The notes: generated by a model not told the origin, from the sequence alone. A DNA stretch of 64,000 nt from JBBROS01 sp965260995 (GCA_965260995.1 CBDHCD010000002.1:496001-560000); one strand, 5' to 3'; shown: positions 34,002-45,836, numbered from the stretch's first letter. Numbers and translations: made by a program.

Positions 34002-34538
34002 CGCCGACGACTTTGTTGCGAATTTTGGATTGAGACATGCTCACAGGGCCATTCAGTTCTGCCGTAATGCGCTAGTGGTCTGAGTTAGAGGTATTCTGAC
34101 ACCCTGTGCGGGGTTGTAGGGTTGGGCGTTTCTGCTGGGAGGCGATCATGGCACGCGGGCCGAAAGCGGCAGCGGTGATGCTGACGATGGAGGAGCGCGA
34201 GGCCCTGCAGCGCCTGGTTCGTCGGCGTGGCGCGGGTCAGGCGGCGGTGATGCGGGCCTGCATTGTGCTGATGGCAGATGCCGAACCGGAGTTGCCGAGC
34301 GGCGCGATCGCGGCCCGGCTCGGCGTGAGCCGCCAGAGCGTGATCACCTGGCGCGGTCGCTTCCTGGCGCACCGCCTGGACGGGCTGGTGGATGCGCGCC
34401 GCAGCGGTGCGCCGCGTCGGGTGGACGACGAGGCGGTCGAGGCGATGATCACGCAAACGCTCGAGAGCCAGCCCGAGGGGCGACGCACTGGTCCACGCGC
34501 GCCGTGGCCTGACAGGTCGGCATGAGCCAGACCATGAT

Positions 34539-34584
34539 GTCGCGCATCTGGGGTGTCGCGCATCTGGGGTGTCGCGCATCTGGC
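34539..34584 (+). repeat. 16-bp tandem repeat (about 2.8 copies) in IS630 transposase
   Basis: GTCGCGCATCTGGGGT at 34539-34554 and 34555-34570, then a partial unit. The expected gene has one copy (encoding MSRIW), so the extra units are an insertion that disturbs the frame. Confidence 0.85.
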
Positions 34585-34760
34585 GCGCCTTTGGCCTGCA
34601 GCCGCACCGGTCCGAACCCTTCAAGCTGTCGCGCGATCCGGACTTCGTGGACAAGGCGCGCGACGTGGTCGGGCCCTGCCTGAACCCACCCGATCGCGCT
34701 CTGGCGCTCTGCGTTGACGAGAAGCCGCACATCCAGGCGGTCGAGGGCGCCGCGCCTGTG

Positions 34761-34838
34761 CTGCCCATGCGCGCTGCCCATGCGCGCTGCCCATGCGCGC
34801 TGCCCATGCGCGCTGCCCATGCGCGCTGCCCATGCGCC
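34761..34838 (+). repeat. 13-bp tandem repeat, six copies, in IS630 transposase
   Basis: CTGCCCATGCGCG repeated six times (five perfect, the last with one change). The ancestral gene would have one unit (encoding LPMR before PGQVERHTHD), so five units, 65 bp, were added and the frame is lost. All three frames are open and give the same 13-residue repeat. Confidence 0.9.
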
Positions 34839-35318
34839 CCGGCCAGGTCGAGCGGCACACCCACGACCACAAGCGCCACGGCACCACCGACCTGTTCGCC
34901 GCTCTCGACGTGAGGGCGGGCACCGTGATCGGCGCCGGCAAGGGCCGCCACCGCGCCACCGAGTTGCGCGCCTTGCTGGATCAGGTCGAGGCCGCCGTGC
35001 CCACCGACCTCGACATCCCTCTCGTGCTGGACAGCGCCGGCGCCCACACGACGAAGCTCGTCCACGACTGGCTGCTCGAACGCCCGCGCTGGCGCCTGCC
35101 CTTCACGCCCACCTCATCATCCTGGCTGAACCTTGTCGAGGGCTGGTTCTCGCTGCTGACCCGCCGTTGCCTCCAGCGCGGCGCCTTCGGCAGCACCGAC
35201 GCCCTCGAGGCCGCCATCCAGGCCGACATCGACCACGCCAACGCCGGGCCGAAGCCCTTCACCTGGACCAAGTCCGTCGACGACATCCTCGCCAGCCTCG
35301 GACGCTTCTGCCAACGAC

Positions 35319-35334
35319 CGGGGCTGTTGAAAAA
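35319..35334 (+). repeat. Left 16-bp inverted repeat of the IS1182-type unit
   Basis: CGGGGCTGTTGAAAAA, exact reverse complement of 41654-41669. It marks the junction where IS630 similarity stops. Confidence 0.7.
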
Positions 35335-35392
35335 GGCCCTCCCCACGGCGGCATCCCCACATCTTGGTCTCGAACGGATTGGGGACAGGCGC

Positions 35393-36847
35393 ATGATCGG
35401 CAAGGCTTGCGAGGCCGGGCGGTCCGGCCCCGGCGCGCGCACGATGGAGCGTATGCTGCCGCGCGACCACCTTCTCCGCCGGGTTGACCGGCTGCTCGAC
35501 CTGGGCGCGCTGCGCCCCGCGCTCGCGCAGCACTACAGCCCGCGCGGCCGTCCCTCGGTTGACCCCGAGCTGCTGATCCGCATGGCCTTGGTCGGCCGCA
35601 TCTACGCCATCCCGTCCGAGCGCCGCTTGTGCGAGGAGTTGCGCTACAACTTGGCCTATCGTTGGTTCTGCCGCCTTCCGGCCGGGGCGCCGGTCCCGCA
35701 CCACTCGACGTTCAGCAAGAACCGGCACGGCCGTTTCCGCGACGCAGGGGTGTTCCGGCTCCTGTTTGAGAACACTGTCCGCCGCTGCATCGCCGCCGGG
35801 CTGGTCAGCACGAAGGATGCGGCAATCGATGCCTCCTTCGTTGCCGCGGATGCGAGCTGGCAGCGCAAGATGCGCGATGACGACTTGACCGGCGCCGCGC
35901 CTCCCCGCCCGGTGCGGGACTGGCTTGCTGACCGGGACGCTGGTCCGGACGCGCCTGCCAACCCACGCCGTTCCGTGCCGGCCGAACTGTCGCGCACCGA
36001 TCCCGCTGCGGCATGGACGTCCCGCACCGTGCGCGGCCGCTTCGGCTATGCCCTGAACGTCCTGATCGACACCCCGAGCGGCGTCGCGCTGGACGTGGAG
36101 GCGACCCCGGCCCGCTTCGCGGCCGAGGTGGATGCCGGGCGCGACATGCTGGCGCGCGCCGCAGAGCGGTTCGGCTACCGGCCCAAGCGCGTCGCGGCCG
36201 ATACCGCCTATGGCAGCGCCGCATTCCTCGCCTTTTTGCGCAACCGGGGCACGATCGCGCATATCCCCGTCATGGAGCGGTCCGAGCAGGCCACGGGCAA
36301 ATTCCCACGGGCCGCGTTCACCTATGACCGGGAGCGGGACCGCTACACCTGCCCGGCCGGCAAGGGGCTGGGCCACGGCGGCTTCGACCAGCGGACCGAG
36401 GCTCACATCTACATCGCCCGGGCGTCGGACTGCCAAGCGTGCCTGCTCCGTAGCCAATGCACAGGTGGCAAACTTCGGCGCGTCACTCACTCGGCCGACG
36501 AGGACGTGCGGGACTTGGCGCGCGCCGAGATGCAGACGGAGCTCTACAAGCGGTCCATGCGGCTCAGGCGCGGGGTGGAGCGGGTGTTTGCCGACGCAAA
36601 GACGAAGCGGGGGCTCACCAGGTTGCACCTGCGCGGCATCCGGGGCGCGGAGGAGGAGTTCCAGGTGGCTGCGGCCGTGTCCAACCTCCTTCTGCTCGCC
36701 CGGCCCGACGCGCGGGCGCCACGCCCCGGACGGGTACGCGCGGTCCACCGCCGGGTCAGCGACATGGAGCGGGTGAGCCGCAACCGGAGCGCGGCGCCTG
36801 CCATGCGGGGTGTCGCTCAACTCCTAAGTTCCGCGACGGCGGCGTAG
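35393..36847 (+). CDS. IS1182-type transposase
   Basis: 484 residues from ATG 35393 with GGACAGG upstream. The N-terminal domain (YSPRGRPSVDPELLIRMALVG) is typical of IS1182/DUF772; the DDE domain follows (DASFVAADASWQRK, KRVAADTAYGSAAF, RRGVERVFADAKTKRGLTRL). The reading frame is intact and also open through from the upstream IS630 remnant. No matching right end was found just downstream; the only partner for its left end lies at 41654-41669. Confidence 0.88.
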   Translation: MIGKACEAGRSGPGARTMERMLPRDHLLRRVDRLLDLGALRPALAQHYSPRGRPSVDPELLIRMALVGRIYAIPSERRLCEELRYNLAYRWFCRLPAGAPVPHHSTFSKNRHGRFRDAGVFRLLFENTVRRCIAAGLVSTKDAAIDASFVAADASWQRKMRDDDLTGAAPPRPVRDWLADRDAGPDAPANPRRSVPAELSRTDPAAAWTSRTVRGRFGYALNVLIDTPSGVALDVEATPARFAAEVDAGRDMLARAAERFGYRPKRVAADTAYGSAAFLAFLRNRGTIAHIPVMERSEQATGKFPRAAFTYDRERDRYTCPAGKGLGHGGFDQRTEAHIYIARASDCQACLLRSQCTGGKLRRVTHSADEDVRDLARAEMQTELYKRSMRLRRGVERVFADAKTKRGLTRLHLRGIRGAEEEFQVAAAVSNLLLLARPDARAPRPGRVRAVHRRVSDMERVSRNRSAAPAMRGVAQLLSSATAA

Positions 36848-36922
36848 CGCGCGCGTTTCCGGGCGCGTCAGCGTCGCAAATGTCTGTTGCGGAAGTGACG
36901 CATTCCGATGCAGTTTCGCGAC

Positions 36923-37258
36923 ATGCTGATCGGCTATGCTCGTGTCTCGACCGACGACCAGGATTTGCGGCTGCAACGCGCCGCCTTGAAGGCGGCCGGG
37001 TGCCGCCGGATGTTCGACGAGACGGCATCAGGTGCCAAGCGGGACCGTCCTGAGCTGGCCCGCCTGCTTGACCAGCTCCGCGATGGCGACGTGGTGGTGG
37101 TCACGCGGCTGGACCGGCTCGCGCGCTCGACCAAGGACCTTCTCGACCTGGCCGAGACGCTGAACGAGGCCGGTGCCGGCTTGCGTTCACTGGTCGAGCC
37201 ATGGGCGGACACGACCTCGCCCGCGGGCCGGATGGTGCTGACCGTGTTCGCCGGCATT
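36923..37258 (+). pseudogene. Serine resolvase/invertase, N-terminal part (split gene)
   Basis: Catalytic domain of a small serine recombinase: LIGYARVSTDDQDLRLQ with nucleophile Ser, DRLARSTKDL, and the end of the domain TVFAGIA. At 37256 the frame runs into the left end of the RIT element, which replaces the expected EFERALI continuation. The missing part is at 40730-40948 beyond the element. An ATG five codons upstream (36908) is also possible. Confidence 0.88.
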
Positions 37259-37296
37259 GCGGATTATGTGGAGCGCGCGATTATGCGGAGTGGCAT
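37256..37296 (+). repeat. RIT left terminal inverted repeat, 41 bp
   Basis: Begins ATTGCGGATTATGTGGAG and is the exact reverse complement of 40670-40710; identity stops at both borders. Confidence 0.92.
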
Positions 37297-37400
37297 GTCT
37301 ATTGCCAATAGAGGCCCGTGTAGTTCTGCGGTCGTGACCTAGCCAGGCGTGCGGACGGCGCTCTGCATAATCCTGCCTCCTTCACCCAAAGGGAGGCACC

Positions 37401-38636
37401 ATGCTCGACACCCATCTCACGTCGCCAGTCACGCGGCTGCGGCTCCGGTCAGGTCCGGCTGCCAGCCACATCGACGGCTTCGCCGACTGGCTGCACCGAT
37501 ACGGCTACCGACCAGCCACGCTCGACACGACGCTTCGATCTCTCGCCGGGTGGACCGACTGGATGCGCTCGGCCGGGTTCGGCGCGGATGACATGCTCGC
37601 CGGCCTCGACGCCTGCGCGACGGCGCTCAGGGAGCAGCCGCGCGTGCGGCATTGCCGCGGCCCCAACCGCAAGTCGCTGGAAGCCGCCCGGCTGTTCCTC
37701 CGCTTTCTCCGCGAGCAGGGCGTGCTGCCGCCCCCTGCCATGGCGCCGTCCCCCGTTGAACGGTGGCCGCTTCTTGGTGAGTTCCGCGCCTGGGCGCGCC
37801 AGCACCGCGGGCTAGCTGAGACGTCCATTGACGCGTACCAGCGGATCCTTGCCGAACTCCTTGCAGCGGTAGGCGACGACCCGCGGGCTTACACCGCCGA
37901 GGCGCTGCGCGGCTTCGTCCTGGAACGAGCGCGGCGGCACCGGATCGCCCGGGCCAAGACCGTCGTCGTCGCGACCCGCGCGTTCCTGCGTTTCCTGGGC
38001 GCCACGGGGCGGTGCTCGCCAGGGATGGAGCACGCGATCCCCGGCTTCGCTTCCTGGCAGCTCTCGTCGGTGCCGCGGTTCCTCGCCGTGGAGGACGTGG
38101 AGCGGGTGATCGCCTCCTGCCCTGTGGATGGCAACGGGCCACGGGACCGAGCGGTGCTCCTGCTTCTTGCCCGGCTCGGCCTGCGCGCGAGCGAGGCGGC
38201 AGGGCTGAAGTTCGCGGACATCGACTGGCGCAATGGTCGGCTCGCCGTCTGCGGCAAGGGACGTCGCCAGGAGTGGCTGCCGCTGCCGCAGGAGGTCGGC
38301 GCCGCGATCCTTGCCTACCTGCGCCACGACAGGCCGCCCTTGCAGGCACCGGAGGTATTCACCTCAATCCTGGCGCCGGTACGCCCGCTGACCCGCGCCG
38401 CGGTGACCCACATCGTGCGTGCCGCACTGCGCCGGGCCGGCGTTGAGGCGCCGATCAACGGCGCACACGTCCTGCGCCATTCCGCCGCAACCGCCATGCT
38501 TCGGCAGGGCGCGTCTCTGGCGGGCATCGGCGCGGTGCTGCGCCACCGGTCGCCGCGGACAACGGCCCACTACGCCAAGGTGGATTTCGGCCTACTGTCG
38601 GAGGTCGCGCAGCCCTGGCCGGGAGCGGCGTCATGA
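37401..38636 (+). CDS. RIT tyrosine recombinase A
   Basis: 411 residues; GGGAGG precedes ATG 37401. It has an N-terminal SAM-like core-binding domain (about 120-210) and a catalytic domain with Arg in LGLRASEAAGL, HVLRHSAATAM, a second His/Arg in AVLRHRSPRTT and the nucleophile Tyr in AHYAKVD. First of three coupled genes (ATGA overlap with the next). The long N-terminal extension is usual for the first RIT protein. The three are thought to act together in integration. Confidence 0.88.
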   Translation: MLDTHLTSPVTRLRLRSGPAASHIDGFADWLHRYGYRPATLDTTLRSLAGWTDWMRSAGFGADDMLAGLDACATALREQPRVRHCRGPNRKSLEAARLFLRFLREQGVLPPPAMAPSPVERWPLLGEFRAWARQHRGLAETSIDAYQRILAELLAAVGDDPRAYTAEALRGFVLERARRHRIARAKTVVVATRAFLRFLGATGRCSPGMEHAIPGFASWQLSSVPRFLAVEDVERVIASCPVDGNGPRDRAVLLLLARLGLRASEAAGLKFADIDWRNGRLAVCGKGRRQEWLPLPQEVGAAILAYLRHDRPPLQAPEVFTSILAPVRPLTRAAVTHIVRAALRRAGVEAPINGAHVLRHSAATAMLRQGASLAGIGAVLRHRSPRTTAHYAKVDFGLLSEVAQPWPGAAS

Positions 38637-39562
38637 TGACCGTCCCCATCCTGACCGCCCACGTCGAGCGCTATGTCTCGCTCCGCCAGGCGCTTGGCTT
38701 CAAGCTCCGCGACGTCGCGCGGGAACTTCGCGCCTACGCCCGCTATGCCGAGGCCAAAGGCGACACCTGCGTCCGCTTGTCCACGGCGGCGGATTGGGCG
38801 GAACAGGCCCCCTCGCCAAAGGCGCGTCACGTGCGGCTGCGCCGCGTCGCGGGTCTGGCTCGCTTTCTGCGCGCCGAGGATCCGGCGCACGAGGTCCCGC
38901 CGGCGGCCGTGTTCCATGTGCCGGCACGCCGACCCTTGCCGCACATCTACACGCCCGAGCAGCTCGCGCAGATCGTCGCGGCCGCCGGCCTGCTCCGCGA
39001 AACGTACACGCTGCGCCGGCGGGTCTACGCCACGCTGTTCGGGATGATCGCCGCGACCGGCCTGCGCATCTCCGAGGCGCTCGGCCTGCGCCTGGGCGAC
39101 GTGTTGCCCGGCGGCGTCCTGCGGATCGAGCGGACGAAGTTCGGCAAGAGCCGCCTCGTCCCCTTGCATCCCACCGCGGAGGAGGCGCTCGGCCGCTACC
39201 TCGAGGCGCGCCGGCAACTGGCCGAGGTGGACGACCATGTTTTTCTGTCCGCGCATGGCCGGCGCATCGGCGTCGGCATGGCGGACTACACGTTCCGCCG
39301 CGTGCTGCGGGTGGCCGGCATCACCTCAGGGGGGGAGCGGGCCTGCCGCGTCCACGACCTCAGGCACACTTTCGCGACAAGGGCGCTGGAGCAGTGCTCG
39401 ACGCAAGGCCGGGCGGTGGCCCGCCACTTCGTCGCCTTGGCGACGTATATGGGCCACACGGACATCGCGCACACCTACTGGTACCTGGAGGCGACGCCGG
39501 AGCTGATGGCCGGCATCGCCGCGGCTGGCGAGGCGTTGATGGCCGGGGAGGGCGCACGATGA
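38633..39562 (+). CDS. RIT tyrosine recombinase B
   Basis: 309 residues. The catalytic set is Arg in TGLRISEALGL, HDLRHTFATRAL, His in MGHTDIAHTYWYLEATPEL and Tyr in the same stretch. It overlaps both neighbours by ATGA. Size and order match the middle RIT protein. Confidence 0.88.
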   Translation: MMTVPILTAHVERYVSLRQALGFKLRDVARELRAYARYAEAKGDTCVRLSTAADWAEQAPSPKARHVRLRRVAGLARFLRAEDPAHEVPPAAVFHVPARRPLPHIYTPEQLAQIVAAAGLLRETYTLRRRVYATLFGMIAATGLRISEALGLRLGDVLPGGVLRIERTKFGKSRLVPLHPTAEEALGRYLEARRQLAEVDDHVFLSAHGRRIGVGMADYTFRRVLRVAGITSGGERACRVHDLRHTFATRALEQCSTQGRAVARHFVALATYMGHTDIAHTYWYLEATPELMAGIAAAGEALMAGEGAR

Positions 39563-40611
39563 CGCCGCTCGCTCCCCTGGCCACAGGGTTCCTGCGTGAG
39601 CACTTGCCGGAGGCACTGGGCCGCAGCCGCCACACCTGCGAGGCCTATGCCCACGCCTTCCGGCTGTGGTTTGTCTTCGCCGCGGAGCGGCACGGCCTGC
39701 GGCCCTCCCAGCTCTGCCTCGAGCACCTCGATGCAGCCCTGGTGCTCGACTTCCTCGCCCACATCGAGCAGCGGCGCGGCAATGCTGCCGCCACCCGCAA
39801 CGCCCGGCTCACCGCGGTCAAGGCGTTCATGCGCTACGTCGAGCTGCGCGTGCCCGCCGCCCTGGAGCAGGTCAGGCAGGTCCACGCCATCCCGACCAAG
39901 CGGCACGACCAGATGCTGGTGCGCCATCTCACGATGGAGGAGGTGCGCGCGGTCCTGAACACCCCGGACCCGTCCACGCGCCTCGGCATCCGCGACCGCG
40001 CCATGCTGCACCTGTGCTTCGCGGGCGGGCTGCGCGTCTCCGAACTGGTGGCGTTGCCGCTGGCGCAGGTCTGCCTGCAAGGGACGCCGAGCATCCGCGT
40101 GCACGGCAAGGGACGCAAGGAGCGTTGCCTGCCGCTTTGGAAAGAAACGGCGGCCGATCTGCGCGCTTGGCTCGCCGTGCGCGGCCAGGTCCGATGCCCG
40201 GAACTCTTCGCCAACGCCGAGGGCGCCGCGATGACCCGGGCCGGCTTCGAATACGTGCTCGACAAGCACGTCCGCGCCGCAGCTGTGCCCTGCCCCGCGC
40301 TGGCCGGGCGCTCGGTGACGCCACACCAACTCCGGCACAGCTGCGCCGTGGTCATGCTCCAGGCAACACGCGACATCCGCAAGGTGGCCCTCTGGCTCGG
40401 CCACGCCGACATCAGGACCACGGAGGCCTACCTGCGCGTGGACCCGACGGAGAAGCTGGAAGCCGTTGAAGCGGTGTTGCCACCAGCACTGCGCCGCGGG
40501 CGGTTCAAGGCCCCCGATGCGCTCATCGCCGCACTGCTCAGCCCAGCCGCCCCGACCTCCACCGGGCGGTCGCCGACGCGCCCCACATCACGCCAAAGCC
40601 CCGCACCGTAG
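39559..40611 (+). CDS. RIT tyrosine recombinase C
   Basis: 350 residues. The N-terminal phage-integrase SAM-like domain (about 8-110) is followed by a catalytic domain with GGLRVSELVAL, HQLRHSCAVVML, LGHADIRTTEAYLRV and Tyr in TEAYLRV. It starts on the overlapping ATGA of recombinase B. The C-terminus is low-complexity and ends 58 bases before the right terminal repeat. Confidence 0.88.
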   Translation: MTPLAPLATGFLREHLPEALGRSRHTCEAYAHAFRLWFVFAAERHGLRPSQLCLEHLDAALVLDFLAHIEQRRGNAAATRNARLTAVKAFMRYVELRVPAALEQVRQVHAIPTKRHDQMLVRHLTMEEVRAVLNTPDPSTRLGIRDRAMLHLCFAGGLRVSELVALPLAQVCLQGTPSIRVHGKGRKERCLPLWKETAADLRAWLAVRGQVRCPELFANAEGAAMTRAGFEYVLDKHVRAAAVPCPALAGRSVTPHQLRHSCAVVMLQATRDIRKVALWLGHADIRTTEAYLRVDPTEKLEAVEAVLPPALRRGRFKAPDALIAALLSPAAPTSTGRSPTRPTSRQSPAP

Positions 40612-40669
40612 CCCGGAGTTATGCGGAGTGCCCCGGCCGCGGATCCCGCGTGGACCCCAAGGCAAGGCG

Positions 40670-40710
40670 ATGCCACTCCGCATAATCGCGCGCTCCACAT
40701 AATCCGCAAT
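40670..40710 (-). repeat. RIT right terminal inverted repeat, 41 bp
   Basis: Exact reverse complement of 37256-37296. A shorter partial copy in the opposite sense (TTATGCGGAGTG) lies at about 40619-40630, just inside. Confidence 0.92.
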
Positions 40711-40728
40711 ATGCGGAGCTCCGCATAT
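40709..40728. repeat. 20-bp perfect palindrome at the RIT/resolvase junction
   Basis: ATATGCGGAGCTCCGCATAT. It shares the ATGCGGAG core with the terminal repeats and is not part of the expected resolvase gene. Possibly a recombination core site or a footprint of integration. Confidence 0.75.
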
Positions 40729-40729
40729 G

Positions 40730-40948
40730 GCCGAGTTCGAGCGCGCGTTGATCCACCAGAGAACCAGCAGCGGCCGGGTCGCCGCGAAGGCGCGTGGTGT
40801 GCGCTTCGGCCGTCCCCCGAAACTCTCTCCTGATCAAATTGCCCTCGGCGAGCGCCTGGTTTGCGAGGGGACGTCCGTCCGTGAGGCGGCCAAACTGCTC
40901 AAATGCCACCATGCTACCCTCTATCGAGCACTGATCGCAGCGTCGTGA
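40730..40948 (+). pseudogene. Serine resolvase, C-terminal part (split gene)
   Basis: Continues the resolvase interrupted at 37256: AEFERALIHQRTSSGRVAAK, then the DNA-binding helix-turn-helix (GTSVREAAKLLKCHHATLYRAL). An ATG at 40727 lets this part be read alone as 73 residues, but without the catalytic serine it cannot recombine. Joined to 36923-37258 it would give a resolvase of about 185 residues, the usual length. Confidence 0.88.
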
Positions 40949-41035
40949 GGTGCTTTTGTAGACCTCCCGAGTTCGGTTGGTGCCGTCTTTCTCCTCGACG
41001 GCGCAATCACCGCTGAATTATGCGAGCGGACTGCG

Positions 41036-41614
41036 ATGCCCATCCTGCACCTTATTACGCATCCAGAAGTCGTCGTTGACCCGTCCGTGCCGGTGCCGGA
41101 CTGGCCGCTCTCCACGGAGGGCGTCAGACGAATGAGCCTGGCGCTCAAGCGGCCTTGGATGAGCCAGCTGGGCTCGCTATTCAGCAGTGCCGAGCGCAAG
41201 GCCATGGATGCCGCCAGCCTGGTGTCGGGCCGCTTCGGCCTCTCGCCGGTCGTTGTAGTTGAGTTGGGAGAAAATGACCGATCCACGACCGGCTATCTTC
41301 CCAAAGCGGAGTTCGAAGCGACAGCCGACCGCTTCTTCGCGCGCCCGCAGGAGAGCGTGCGCGGATGGGAGCGCGCAGTTGATGCCCAGCGCCGGATCAT
41401 CGCCGCGGTGGAACGCGTCATCGCCGAGGCTACCGGGAACGGGGACATTGCCGTCATCAGCCACGGCGGCGTCGGGGCGCTCCTGCTTTGTCATCTCAAG
41501 GGCATGCCGATTAGCCGAGACGAGGATCAGCCCGGCGCAGGAGGAGGGTGTGTCTACTCCTTCGACACGGGCACTCGCGCCCTACACTCCGGGTGGCGCT
41601 TGATCGAGGAGTAG
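41036..41614 (+). CDS. Histidine phosphatase superfamily-like protein with altered RHG motif
   Basis: 192 residues, ATG 41036 with GAGCGGA upstream. The fold is recognised by the N-terminal strand and loop (LHLITHPEVVVD), WPLSTEGVRRM, FSSAERKAMDAA and the second catalytic His in AVISHGGVGALLLC. The usual Arg-His-Gly reads Thr-His-Pro, so the first His is kept but its neighbours are changed. A phosphatase acting on a small phospho-compound is the family expectation. It lies between the split resolvase and the 16-bp inverted repeat at 41654 and may be transposon cargo. Confidence 0.7.
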   Translation: MPILHLITHPEVVVDPSVPVPDWPLSTEGVRRMSLALKRPWMSQLGSLFSSAERKAMDAASLVSGRFGLSPVVVVELGENDRSTTGYLPKAEFEATADRFFARPQESVRGWERAVDAQRRIIAAVERVIAEATGNGDIAVISHGGVGALLLCHLKGMPISRDEDQPGAGGGCVYSFDTGTRALHSGWRLIEE

Positions 41615-41653
41615 AAAGTCTTCTGCTCGCCTGCCGGCCATTCCGCTTCAACG

Positions 41654-41669
41654 TTTTTCAACAGCCCCG
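41654..41669 (-). repeat. Right 16-bp inverted repeat matching 35319-35334
   Basis: TTTTTCAACAGCCCCG, exact reverse complement of the left copy. The pair encloses the IS1182-type transposase, the resolvase with the RIT element, and the phosphatase-like gene. Confidence 0.7.
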
Positions 41670-41719
41670 ATTGCATGCCGAAGCGCTGGAACACGTTCAG
41701 CCGGTTTTTCGGACGGCCG

Positions 41720-41975
41720 CATTTGCCAACGCCGCCGAGCGCGCGCTGCGCGGTGTGGCGCTCGGCCAGAGAGCGTGGTTGCTCGCCGGAAGCGATCACG
41801 GCGGCCAAAGAGCCGCTGCCATGCACTCGCTCATCATCACGACCAAGCTAAACGACATTGACCCGCGCGCCTGAGTTGCTGACATGCTGCGCCGCACTGC
41901 CGGCCGTCCGCATCGCGCCTGCACGAACTACTACCGTGGAACTGGCATCAACCTGCTGGGCGACACTGCCGCCAT
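41720..41975 (+). pseudogene. IS66-family transposase (TnpC) C-terminal remnant
   Basis: Frame from about 41720 reads NAAERALRGVALGQRAWLLA, then GSDHGGQRAAAMHSLI and KLNDIDP, the conserved end of IS66 TnpC. A stop follows DPRA where WLADML is expected (TGG to TGA), and another frame continues with VADMLRRTAGRPHRA. Only the last fifth or so of the gene is present. Confidence 0.8.
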
Positions 41976-42110
41976 GGCCTGACAGCCTGCCACTGCGGCT
42001 TTGGCCGGGTGGATACGCCATTCCCGTGGACCGTTTACTGCTGGCCATCTCTATTTCAGCCAAGTCAAGCCACGGCGCGATCCGGCGGAACCGGGATGCT
42101 CACGGCGGTG

Positions 42111-42187
<77 letters not shown>

Positions 42188-42230
42188 TGGGTGTTGGTCG
42201 GTTCGGTGTTTGGGTTGGCTTGTCTGGGAA

Positions 42231-42346
42231 GACCTGGCGGCGACCGACTTTCCCACACCTTGGGGTGCAGTATCATAGGCGCTGGAGGTTTTCACGTCCG
42301 AGTTCGGGATGGGATCGGGTGTTGTCACTCCGCCATGGCCACCAGG
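42231..42346 (-). rRNA. rrf: 5S ribosomal RNA
   Basis: About 116 bases; the core CCCGATCCCATCCCGAACTC and the helix ends CCTGGTGGCC / GGCGACCGACTT are clear. The borders are good to a few bases. Confidence 0.92.
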
Positions 42347-42475
42347 TCGTCCGAGACAAGCCGGGGATCTGTGTGGGACCGGGTTCTGGTGGCTGGGGTG
42401 CATGCGGGGCTATTGGGCTGTGTCGGCGGGGCAAGCGTTGGTCACTGCTGTGCAGGGTGGGTGAGTGTTGGAGCC

Positions 42476-45225
<2,750 letters not shown>

Positions 45226-45698
45226 ATCACTGCGTCCACCATGCACAGGAGCGACCAACGCGTCAGCACCGCGGCTTGCGCCGCGCCGTCACGTCAACCG
45301 CCTCGCCTGGCCAACACAGCCCTTTGCTCAGCATGCACTCTCAACGCCCCTGATCGCTGCGACGAACTCGCGCGGCCATCTCCGTCCATGCGGACAAGAG
45401 ATCAGCCGGGTCAGACAAACACTCACGCGAGCCACGTCGCGGACGCCTCGAACAGCCACTCCCTTCATCCGCTTCACACGAATGACCGGAGAGCTTCCCG
45501 AGCCGTCCTGCGCGCCCAGGGGCGCACCAGAACCTGATTCACATATCCAAAGACCAATCCGGCCTCGCCCGCGCCACGCCTTGCCGAACGGCAATCACGT
45601 CACGCCAGCGACACCGAAACCAACACCACCACGACAACCAGCAAAGTTCCGCGCCATCACGCGCCAGAACCCGAGCCTTAATGGAACGTGCTCAGGCC
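45226..45698. other. Spacer between 23S and tRNA-Ala
   Basis: About 470 bp of internal transcribed spacer; no gene is supported. It should contain RNase III processing stems for the 23S 5' end. Confidence 0.7.
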
Positions 45699-45771
45699 TG
45701 GAGACGATCGGGATCGAACCGATGACCCCCTGCTTGCAAAGCAGGTGCTCTCCCAGCTGAGCTACGCCCCC
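45699..45771 (-). tRNA. tRNA-Ala (TGC)
   Basis: 73 bases, GGGGGCGTAGCTCAGCTGGG at the 5' end, anticodon TGC, and the T arm GGTTCGATCCC. The CCA end is not encoded (45696-45698 reads GCC on the + strand), so it must be added after transcription. Confidence 0.95.
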
Positions 45772-45836
45772 GCCGATCCGCCCAGCGCCGACCGCCTTCG
45801 ATCCACGCCGAACTCGATCCGTAGGCCCGGGATCAA

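Larger units (their letters stand above)
34149..35319 (+). pseudogene. IS630-family transposase, decayed
   Basis: The N-terminal half (from ATG 34149: RGPKAAAVMLTMEEREALQR, then HTH) and the DDE half (CVDEKPHIQA, THDHKRHGTTDLFAALDV, PLVLDSAGAHTTK, PFTPTSSSWLNLVEGWFSLLTR) are both recognisable but lie in different frames. I see a one-base loss near 34486, a stop replacing Arg near 34510, and two tandem expansions (34539-34584 and 34761-34838) that each shift frame. The 3' end is cut by the IS1182-type element at 35319, so it reads into that element without a stop. Non-functional. Confidence 0.88.
37256..40710. mobile_element. RIT (recombinase-in-trio) element inserted in a resolvase gene
   Basis: 3455-bp element with perfect 41-bp terminal inverted repeats (37256-37296 and 40670-40710) enclosing three overlapping tyrosine recombinase genes in the order and sizes of known RIT elements. 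The interrupted host gene continues on both sides, so the insertion is demonstrated by the sequence itself. A 20-bp palindrome (40709-40728) lies at the right junction. All three recombinases are intact, suggesting recent activity. Confidence 0.9.

Noticed and set aside
34761..34838. CRISPR-like array
   Set aside because: The units are directly contiguous 13-mers without spacers, inside a transposase gene; no cas genes are in the window.
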